A DNA stretch of 11,735 bases, from the NCBI GenBank assembly GCA_036521075.1, contig DATDIL010000076.1, positions 1 to 11,735 on the forward strand, given 5' to 3'. The notes under the pieces were generated by a model, which worked only from the letters and a program-made list of their open reading frames with translations, had not been told where the DNA came from and did not search any database. The translations under genes were made by a program, and so were the position numbers. Of this stretch, positions 1 through 4,980 are shown piece by piece. Numbering within the stretch: position 1 is the first letter of the stretch; every line of letters begins with the position of its first letter. The stretch is from DAIDKA01 sp036521075 (lineage in GTDB: Bacteria > Pseudomonadota > Gammaproteobacteria > Steroidobacterales > Steroidobacteraceae).

Positions 1-401
1 GGAAAATCGATCATCACGCCTTCCGACGGACCGACGATTGAGGTGGAGGACTTCAGGAACAGCCCATAGTCCCTGATGGTTTTCACGTCGGTGGCGAAAT
101 GGACGCCGCCATCGGCGTTCGCCTCCGCCTGATGCAGCAAGTAGTTGACGGGAGCCGCAATGATGCGCGGCGGATTGGCTACCGGGCTCAACAGTCGAAC
201 GGCATCCCGCGGCAGGCGGGGCGCCTCGGGCAGCAACTGCGTGACGGCTGCGCGGACTGCATCCAAGTGAAGCACGAGCAGATCGGCGAACGGGAGCGGG
301 TAGCGCGCACTGGGAATCAGATCGAGGGCCGAACTCACATCGGCGATCTGCTCGCCTTCAACAACGCCGAGCCGGTTGTGATCAAACCGACACAGCTTCA
401 T
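1..401 (-). CDS. Fumarylacetoacetate hydrolase (FAH) family protein, partial (3' end outside window)
   Basis: The first 133 residues are visible, and the gene continues past the left edge. The N-terminus reads MKLCRFDHNRLGVVEGEQIA, followed by a segment containing IIAAPVNYLLHQAEA (about 80-94) and LFLKSSTSIVGPSEGV (about 114-129). These match the first part of the FAH fold, where a family member usually has an NY..H..E segment and then F.K....GP. The ATG shares its bases with the dioxygenase stop (ATGA, 4-nt overlap), which fixes the start and implies translational coupling. FAH-family enzymes hydrolyse carbon-carbon bonds of acylpyruvates. Next to a gentisate dioxygenase the natural role is fumarylpyruvate or maleylpyruvate hydrolysis to pyruvate plus fumarate or maleate, in the cytoplasm. 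That substrate is inferred from context. The metal-binding acidic residues of the family lie in the missing part, so activity cannot be judged. Confidence 0.85.
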   Translation of the reverse strand, partial: MKLCRFDHNRLGVVEGEQIADVSSALDLIPSARYPLPFADLLVLHLDAVRAAVTQLLPEAPRLPRDAVRLLSPVANPPRIIAAPVNYLLHQAEANADGGVHFATDVKTIRDYGLFLKSSTSIVGPSEGVMIDF

Positions 402-1474
402 CGTTCACTGCCGCCGGCTTCCCCGCGCTCTTCGCGCCACAGGCCGAGCTTGGTCTGGACGGGACGGTCCGAGGCGCTGAATAGCACCGCCTCGTCGACG
501 ATGTGATGAGTGTGCCGCGACCAGCCCGGCACGATGAAGATATCTCTAGGCTTCCACTGCAACACGACGCTTCCGACCCGGGTCTGTCCGTGCCCCTCGA
601 CCACGACGAAGATTGTCGCATCCGTGCACCGATACGGCTGTGAGGACCATCCGGCCGGTGCCAGCTGCATGAACGCACCGATCGTCGGCAGCGCGAAATC
701 CCCCGTGGCGGGGTTCACGTAGCGCAACTTGTATCCATGGTACGGATCCGGGGCGCCACTGCGCTGCAGCGCCGCGAGGGCTTCCCGTGACTTCGAATAG
801 GGATAATTGAATAGCGGTGAAAATCGTTCGTGCGGCACCCAGTCGACGGGGAGCATGTTGTGACCGAACTGTGCCATGCCATCGCCGGCGGCGCGGGTCA
901 CGACCTGTCGCTCTGCCTCGCCCAATTGCGCAAAGCTGCCATCGAGCATGGAAACGATGGGAACATCCAACACATCAACCCACATCGCGGGCTCGGGCGT
1001 GTCATTTTGGTGATCGTGCCAAGTCCAGGCTGGCGTCGTGACGAAATCACCGGGGGCCATGGGAATGGACTCGCCATTCACGGTGGTGCACGCGCCGGCA
1101 CTCTCGAGGACAAAACGCATGGCCGACTGGGAGTGTCGGTGGGTCCGGGCGATCTCACCCGGGAGCACGAGCTGCACCCCCGCGTAGAGGGAGTGAGTGG
1201 CGCAGGTGGTCCCGCGCAATCCGGGATTCTCAAGCACGAGGACGCGACGCTCGGCTCGCTCGGCGGAGATGAGCTTTCCGGCTTGCAACAGGTGCGAGCG
1301 CAGACACCCATCGAAGTCCCACAGCGTCGGTACCACCGGAGTCACCGGCTCCGGCGTAACCAGGTCATGAAGCGACTCCCACAGCGGGGCCAGATTCAGC
1401 GCGTCAATCTCCCGATAGAGCCTTTGCAGCTCAGCGGCGTGAGGCGTCGTTGCGGAGGGTGCAGGGTAAGGCAA
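398..1474 (-). CDS. Gentisate 1,2-dioxygenase-like cupin ring-cleavage dioxygenase
   Basis: A 358-residue bicupin protein, close to the usual 340-370 of the family. The N-terminal cupin carries THRHSQSAMRFVLE (about 111-124), giving His112 and His114, then PGDFVTTPAWTWHDH (141-155), giving His153 and His155. This is the Fe(II)-binding pattern of gentisate dioxygenases. The preceding RRVLVLENPGLRG (76-88) is also typical. The C-terminal cupin spans about 265-335. The predicted reaction is oxygen-dependent opening of gentisate to maleylpyruvate in the cytoplasm. Close relatives cleave salicylate or 1-hydroxy-2-naphthoate, so the substrate is not certain. The start is TTG, chosen because GAGGAG lies 9-10 nt upstream, the protein then aligns from its expected N-terminus, and no ATG occurs before the conserved region. 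The gene overlaps the downstream FAH gene by 4 nt. Confidence 0.88.
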   Translation of the reverse strand: MPYPAPSATTPHAAELQRLYREIDALNLAPLWESLHDLVTPEPVTPVVPTLWDFDGCLRSHLLQAGKLISAERAERRVLVLENPGLRGTTCATHSLYAGVQLVLPGEIARTHRHSQSAMRFVLESAGACTTVNGESIPMAPGDFVTTPAWTWHDHQNDTPEPAMWVDVLDVPIVSMLDGSFAQLGEAERQVVTRAAGDGMAQFGHNMLPVDWVPHERFSPLFNYPYSKSREALAALQRSGAPDPYHGYKLRYVNPATGDFALPTIGAFMQLAPAGWSSQPYRCTDATIFVVVEGHGQTRVGSVVLQWKPRDIFIVPGWSRHTHHIVDEAVLFSASDRPVQTKLGLWREERGEAGGSER

Positions 1475-1484
1475 GTCTACGTAT

Positions 1485-1490
1485 CTCCTC
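1485..1490 (-). promoter_or_regulatory. Ribosome binding site (GAGGAG) for the TTG-started dioxygenase
   Basis: On the minus strand GAGGAGA occupies 1490 to 1484, leaving 9 nt before the TTG at 1474. It is one of the strongest Shine-Dalgarno matches in the window and is the main reason to accept a TTG start for the dioxygenase. Confidence 0.65.
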
Positions 1491-1505
1491 GTGGATCGGG
1501 TTCAC

Positions 1506-1527
1506 GCGTCCGGTTCATAACGGACGC
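1506..1527. repeat. Perfect 7-bp inverted repeat upstream of the dioxygenase
   Basis: GCGTCCG (1506-1512) and CGGACGC (1521-1527) are exact inverted copies separated by 8 nt. The element lies 32 nt upstream of the dioxygenase start, within the 5' untranslated or promoter zone. It could be an operator for a regulator of the aromatic genes or an RNA hairpin in the leader. No T-rich run follows on either strand, so it does not look like an intrinsic terminator. The rest of the gene-free spacer (1475-1765) shows no convincing -35/-10 pair for either flanking gene, although TTTAAT at 1681-1686 resembles a -10 without a partner. Confidence 0.4.
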
Positions 1528-1752
1528 CGCCACGCACGCGCGCCGCCAGTCGAGTCTGTCCCAGTTGTGGGCCGCGGGTCCATTTTCCTGTCCAGCCCAT
1601 GTTGCGCCGCCCAAACGACGTAGCCGCTCACCTACACTGGCGCACTCTTTGCACTCACAGGCTACCGCGCTCCTCGGCTGTTTAATGCACGCACTGCGAT
1701 CGGCACCGGGACGGGCCAGTGCCTGCCACCCTTGCCGATAGCGCATCACCTT

Positions 1753-1758
1753 AGAGGA
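1753..1758 (+). promoter_or_regulatory. Ribosome binding site (AGAGGA) for the PRC-barrel gene
   Basis: AGAGGA sits 7 nt upstream of the ATG at 1766. It supports that start and argues against an overlapping frame beginning at 1732. Confidence 0.6.
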
Positions 1759-1765
1759 TTAAAAC

Positions 1766-2131
1766 ATGACCACGTCAATCGGCCATACGACGGCCATTCG
1801 GGCCAAGACAGTCATCGGCACCAACGTAAAGAACCGGCAAGGTCGCAAGATCGGCGAAGTCGAAGACATTGTTTTGGACAAGGACTCCAATGCCATCATG
1901 TTCGCCGTCGTGAGCTTCGGTGGCTTTCTGGGGATCGGTGAGAAGTACCATCCGCTGCCTTGGGCATCCCTGGACTACGACGAGAAGGATAACGGCTATG
2001 TCGTGGACGTGACGGAAGATCAGCTACGTGCCGCGCCCACCGGCTCTATCGATGAACTCACCCGTAATGGCGGAAACGCATTCCGGGATAAGACTTATCG
2101 CTATTACAAGGTCAATCCGTACTGGCACTGA
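1766..2131 (+). CDS. PRC-barrel domain protein
   Basis: A 121-residue soluble protein without signal peptide or membrane segment. The core from about residue 16 to 85 (VIGTNVKNRQGRKIGEVEDI, then the FAVVSFGGFLGIGEKYHPLP segment at 46-65 and a WASL strand) is a standard PRC-barrel, a small beta-barrel found in RimM and in photosynthetic reaction-centre subunit H. Stand-alone bacterial versions of this size are common and mostly uncharacterised; they are thought to mediate protein-protein contacts. The tail (about 90-121) is polar and rich in Tyr near the end (YRYYKVNPYW). The gene is monocistronic: a divergent dioxygenase lies upstream and a convergent permease ends 28 nt downstream, so context does not suggest a pathway. 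The family call is strong; a specific function cannot be given. Confidence 0.85.
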   Translation: MTTSIGHTTAIRAKTVIGTNVKNRQGRKIGEVEDIVLDKDSNAIMFAVVSFGGFLGIGEKYHPLPWASLDYDEKDNGYVVDVTEDQLRAAPTGSIDELTRNGGNAFRDKTYRYYKVNPYWH

Positions 2132-2133
2132 AT

Positions 2134-2157
2134 CTGGCGCAGCCCATGCCACGCCAG
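2134..2157. terminator. Weak hairpin between convergent genes, possible bidirectional terminator
   Basis: CTGGCG (2134-2139) and CGCCAG (2152-2157) form a perfect 6-bp GC-rich stem with a 12-nt loop in the 28-nt gap between the convergent PRC-barrel and permease stops. There is no U-tract on either side, so intrinsic termination is doubtful. Position is the main argument. Confidence 0.25.
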
Positions 2158-2159
2158 CA

Positions 2160-3311
2160 CTACAGCTTCAGGCGCCCCCGCCGGAGAAGGTACGAAAGCG
2201 CCATGCCTGCAACGAACGCCAGTCCCACATTCCACATTGAAAACGCGGCGGTCGCGATCGTAACAAAACGTTCTGCTTTGTTCTTGCTGAAGTCGCATGA
2301 ACCCAGGGCAAGCTGCGAGCCGGTAAGAAACAGAATTACCCCAAGGATGGCATGGGGCAGCAGTGCGAAGATCATGTCGACCGAGCCGCTAAACCCCATT
2401 GCCAGCAGCAACAGGATGGCGCCCAGGAGGATCGGCGCGCCCCCGGTGCGTGCGCCAAAGGCCACGTGGCCCGCCATCCCACCCGCGCCATGACACATCG
2501 GCACGCCCCCGCATACCGCGCTCATGCAATTCATGAGGCCGGTTGAGATGGCGACCGAGTTTTCGGTTACCGGGCGATCGGGGAAGAGCCGATTGTTCTC
2601 TTCGCGGATCGCGATGATGGCGTTGCCGAGGGTCAGGGGTAGTTGCGGTAGGGCGAGAAACACCGTACCGATGAGCAGGTCATGCCAGGTCACATTCGTC
2701 AGCGCAAGGGTGGGCAGTCGCAGGTGCGGCCTCGCTGCACCCAAGCCGCGCCAGGCCTCCGGGTGTTGCACCACCCCGCACAGGGCGCCGAACAGAAGCA
2801 AAACAAACATCGCCGGCACGACCTTGTTGCTCAGCAGGATCAGCGTTCCTACAAGTCCGATCCCAGCGACGAGCCAACCACCGCTCATCATCCTGATCCC
2901 GTCCAGCATGAATCCCATGCCCAGGCCCAGGACGATTCCGATGACCACGTAGCGGGGGACCCATCTGGCGACCAGGTTCGCGGCTCCTGTCATCCCAAGG
3001 ATCAACCAGGCGACTCCCGTCACGAGATCCGCGCCATACACCGTTGCCTGTGTAATCGTGGCCGTCTGCGCCGCTTGAGTCGCGGCCACGGCACCGATGG
3101 CCTTCATCGGCTGGACCGGGAACGGTGTCCTATAGCGCAGCCCGGAAACGATCAGGGCGATGCCGAAGGAAAACAGGATTCCGAAGGGATCCATCCTGAC
3201 GACCGCGGTGTACGCGACCACGAAGGGAATCAGCGTGCCCAGATCCCCAAAGGCACCCGCCCATTCCATGCGGTTCCAACGATTTCGAGTGCTTGCGGGG
3301 GCGCCGATCAC
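2160..3311 (-). CDS. MOT1-type molybdate/sulfate permease, last gene of the arsenic operon
   Basis: A 383-residue integral inner-membrane protein with about ten hydrophobic segments. Two hallmarks of the MOT1 (molybdate transporter) branch related to SulP anion permeases are present: GAFGDLGTLIPFVVAY (19-34) with FPVQPMKAIGA (64-74), and LPQLPLTLGNAIIA (221-234). CHGAGGMAGHVAFGARTGG (273-291) is a further conserved block. The family imports molybdate, and some members are annotated as sulfate transporters. The GTG start shares bases with the aquaporin stop (GTGA) and has no recognisable Shine-Dalgarno, so translation is probably coupled to the aquaporin. Its place at the end of arsR-arsC-aquaporin suggests a role with an oxyanion affected by arsenate stress: molybdate or sulfate uptake, or possibly arsenate itself. 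That role is inference. Cys178, Cys262, Cys267, Cys273 and Cys339 are present; their relevance is unknown. Confidence 0.82.
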   Translation of the reverse strand: MIGAPASTRNRWNRMEWAGAFGDLGTLIPFVVAYTAVVRMDPFGILFSFGIALIVSGLRYRTPFPVQPMKAIGAVAATQAAQTATITQATVYGADLVTGVAWLILGMTGAANLVARWVPRYVVIGIVLGLGMGFMLDGIRMMSGGWLVAGIGLVGTLILLSNKVVPAMFVLLLFGALCGVVQHPEAWRGLGAARPHLRLPTLALTNVTWHDLLIGTVFLALPQLPLTLGNAIIAIREENNRLFPDRPVTENSVAISTGLMNCMSAVCGGVPMCHGAGGMAGHVAFGARTGGAPILLGAILLLLAMGFSGSVDMIFALLPHAILGVILFLTGSQLALGSCDFSKNKAERFVTIATAAFSMWNVGLAFVAGMALSYLLRRGRLKL

Positions 3312-4018
3312 GCCCGGGATTGTATGTCGAAGCGCTGTATACGCGGGGCGCGTGCGTGTTTCGGAAACATAATCGTGGCTACCAACAACCCCGCGAGTGC
3401 ACCGACAAACTGCGACACCACAAAGGCAGGCGTGTCTACCGGGCGAATCCCGGCAAAAGTGTCAGTCAATGCGCGCGCAATGGTGATGGCCGGATTTGCG
3501 AATGAGGTGGAGGCCGTAAACCAGTAGGCGGCCCCGATCCAGGCCGCCACCATCCACGGAGCGTCCTGCGCACGTCGATGGCCGATCACAATCAGCAGCA
3601 GACCAAAGGTCGCGACACCCTCCGCAAGCCATTGCCCCGGACCGGTACGTACACGGGTAGAAAGCTGCCAAAGAGGCAGGGCGAACATGGCGTGCGCGAG
3701 CAGCGCTCCTAAGCAACAGCCGATCACCTGGGCGAGCGCATAGGGGCCGGCATCAACCCAGGCGAGTCGGCCGCGAATCGCCTCAACCAACGTCACTGCG
3801 GGATTGAAGTGAGCGCCTCCCACGGGGCCCAATAGCGCGATCAGCACGGCCAATACGGCCACCGTCGCTGCAGTGTTTGCCAGCAGCGCAATGGCCAGGT
3901 TACCGCCGCTCAATTGCTGCGCCATGATGCCAGAGCCGACAACGGTCGCGGTCAGGAGAAGCGATCCCATCCCTTCTGCAACGAGCCGCCGCGGCAGCGG
4001 GTGCCGGTACGCGCTCAC
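3308..4018 (-). CDS. aqpS: Arsenic-operon aquaporin/glyceroporin (AqpS-like MIP channel)
   Basis: A 236-residue major intrinsic protein with six hydrophobic segments and both half-helix motifs: HFNPAVTL (NPA at 72-74) and SFANPAITIARAL (NPA at 175-177). Sandwiched between arsC and a permease, it most likely conducts arsenite or methylated arsenicals down their gradient out of the cell, as known for AqpS in the Sinorhizobium meliloti ars operon. The residue after the second NPA is Ile178, where orthodox aquaporins have the selectivity-filter Arg; this should widen the pore. The open frame extends 70 codons upstream to 4228, but that part is antisense-like arsC sequence with no MIP similarity. 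The GTG at 4018 overlaps the arsC stop as GTGA and starts just before the first membrane helix, so it is chosen here. The family is sure; the substrate is inferred. Confidence 0.87.
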   Translation of the reverse strand: MSAYRHPLPRRLVAEGMGSLLLTATVVGSGIMAQQLSGGNLAIALLANTAATVAVLAVLIALLGPVGGAHFNPAVTLVEAIRGRLAWVDAGPYALAQVIGCCLGALLAHAMFALPLWQLSTRVRTGPGQWLAEGVATFGLLLIVIGHRRAQDAPWMVAAWIGAAYWFTASTSFANPAITIARALTDTFAGIRPVDTPAFVVSQFVGALAGLLVATIMFPKHARAPRIQRFDIQSRA

Positions 4019-4512
4019 GTGGAATGCCCGATGCCGCGAACCTTGTTCCCCAATGCAAGCCGGTCGAGCGTCTCGATGGGCAGCGCCATGAACAATTCGA
4101 TGCGCCGCCGGAGAATGCGGAATGTCTCTCGAAATGCGTTCGCTTTCTCCAAGTCCGTGCCCTCGATCGCTGCCGGGTCGGGCAGCCCCCAGTGAGCAGT
4201 CAGCGGCTTGCCCGGCCATATCGGGCACACTTCCCCGGCTGCGCTGTCACAGACGGTGAATATAAAATCCAGCTGCGGCGCGCCGCGCTCGGCAAACTCC
4301 TCCCACGCCTTGCTCCGCAATCCCTCGGTCGCAATGCCCATGCGTTCCAGCAGCACCAACGCCAGCGGATGAATCGCCCCCTTCGGATGGCTGCCCGCGC
4401 TGAACGCCTCAAAGCGGCCCTTGCCCTGATCGTTCAGGATGGCTTCCGCCAGAATGCTGCGAGCAGAATTGCCGGTACACAGGAATAGGACATTGTAGAC
4501 CCGCTCAGTCAC
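4015..4512 (-). CDS. arsC: Arsenate reductase, low-molecular-weight phosphatase type
   Basis: A 165-residue cytoplasmic enzyme reducing arsenate to arsenite. The N-terminal P-loop CTGNSARS (Cys12 to Ser19) is the CX5R oxyanion site with catalytic Cys12 and Arg18. FTVCDSAAGEVCP gives Cys88 and Cys96, candidates for the resolving cysteines, and HWGLPDP (107-113) supplies Asp112, the general acid of the fold. Length is slightly over the 130-150 common in the family because of a C-terminal extension after about 140. Thioredoxin or glutaredoxin coupling cannot be decided by reading. The GTG start lies inside the end of arsR (8-nt overlap) and places the P-loop at the usual distance from the N-terminus. 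The product arsenite has no ArsB or Acr3 pump encoded nearby; the next gene is an aquaporin. Confidence 0.92.
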   Translation of the reverse strand: MTERVYNVLFLCTGNSARSILAEAILNDQGKGRFEAFSAGSHPKGAIHPLALVLLERMGIATEGLRSKAWEEFAERGAPQLDFIFTVCDSAAGEVCPIWPGKPLTAHWGLPDPAAIEGTDLEKANAFRETFRILRRRIELFMALPIETLDRLALGNKVRGIGHST

Positions 4513-4843
4513 AAGACACCGCGGAGACCGTGCGGCATTTCGTAGCGCTATCCTGATCAGCCAGTGCGCAGCAGTTCTGAGTGAGATAATCGATAAGGTG
4601 GTTCATGTGTGCGAAGTTCGGACGGTAATACAGGCAGCGGCCCTCACGGCGCACAGCAATGAGTCCGGCTCGCTGCAGTTCCTTCAAGTGAAAGGACAAC
4701 GTGGGCGAGGTCACGTCGAGTTTCTCGCCAAGTTGAGTCGGCGTATAGCCCTCCGGCCCACGTTTCACGAGCATTCGAAAGATTGCCAGGCGCGATTCCT
4801 GGGCCAGCGCGGCCAGGCATTCGACGGCATTATATGATTTCAT
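4505..4843 (-). CDS. arsR: ArsR-family arsenite-responsive repressor
   Basis: A 112-residue winged-helix repressor. AALAQESRLAIFRMLV (11-26) opens the DNA-binding domain, TSPTLSFHLKELQRAGLI (45-62) is the recognition helix region, and VRREGRCLYY (64-73) is the wing. The CVC metalloid site of plasmid R773 ArsR is absent in the third helix. Instead Cys91-Cys92 and Cys103 (plus Cys111) lie in the C-terminal tail, the arrangement described for Acidithiobacillus ferrooxidans ArsR (Cys95/96/102). The protein should release DNA upon binding As(III) and so derepress its own operon. ATG at 4843 is chosen. An in-frame TTG at 4879 would add 12 residues, but that TTG coincides with the likely -35 box and lacks a good Shine-Dalgarno. 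The gene overlaps arsC by 8 nt. Confidence 0.9.
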   Translation of the reverse strand: MKSYNAVECLAALAQESRLAIFRMLVKRGPEGYTPTQLGEKLDVTSPTLSFHLKELQRAGLIAVRREGRCLYYRPNFAHMNHLIDYLTQNCCALADQDSATKCRTVSAVSCD

Positions 4844-4855
4844 CTTTCGAAAGAT
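4842..4855. promoter_or_regulatory. Perfect 14-bp palindrome, likely ArsR operator
   Basis: ATCTTTCGAAAGAT is a perfect inverted repeat with no spacer. It covers the 3' part of the proposed -10 hexamer and the first two bases of the arsR ATG. An ArsR dimer bound here would block RNA polymerase, the standard autoregulatory arrangement in this family. The symmetry is seen directly; binding is inferred. Confidence 0.55.
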
Positions 4856-4879
4856 ATCGAACTTATTGGAGCAGATCAA
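4844..4879 (-). promoter_or_regulatory. Putative promoter of the ars operon, probably giving a leaderless mRNA
   Basis: On the minus strand TTGATC (4879-4874, 4 of 6 to the -35 consensus) and TATCTT (4856-4851, 4 of 6 to the -10 consensus) are separated by exactly 17 bp. The -10 ends 7 nt before the A of the arsR ATG, so the expected transcription start is at or next to the start codon. No Shine-Dalgarno with sensible spacing precedes the ATG. The boxes are moderate matches, but spacing and the overlapping palindrome strengthen them. Confidence 0.5.
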
Positions 4880-4980
4880 GTCCTATGCCGCCGTGTCCAG
4901 GATACCCGCGCCGTTCGTTGGCCAATGCAGATTCTTGATATGCTGAGCGGCATGGCTGTGCTCGATAATCGGTAGGCATC

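Noticed and set aside
830..1741. 303-codon open frame on the plus strand over the dioxygenase
   Set aside because: Antisense to a clearly conserved dioxygenase and low-complexity Arg/Gly-rich in translation.
1477..1749. 90-codon open frame on the minus strand ending 2 nt before the dioxygenase start
   Set aside because: Tempting as a leader gene, but the translation is Arg/Cys/Ala-rich with no domain and no good Shine-Dalgarno; the dioxygenase has its own strong ribosome site.
2682..3527. 281-codon open frame on the plus strand over the permease and aquaporin
   Set aside because: Antisense shadow; translation is dominated by Gln, His, Arg and Asp and resembles no family.
4019..4228. 70-codon N-terminal extension of the aquaporin frame
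   Set aside because: Lies wholly inside arsC in another frame and has no similarity to MIP channels; GTG 4018 overlapping the arsC stop is a better start.
4844..4879. 12-residue N-terminal extension of ArsR from TTG 4879
   Set aside because: The TTG coincides with a plausible -35 box, has no good ribosome site, and the ATG at 4843 gives the usual ArsR N-terminus.
4935..4969. TTGATA (4935-4940) with GATAAT (4964-4969) as promoter of the PD40 gene
   Set aside because: The hexamers are good matches, but the spacing is 23 bp, too long for a standard sigma-70 promoter.
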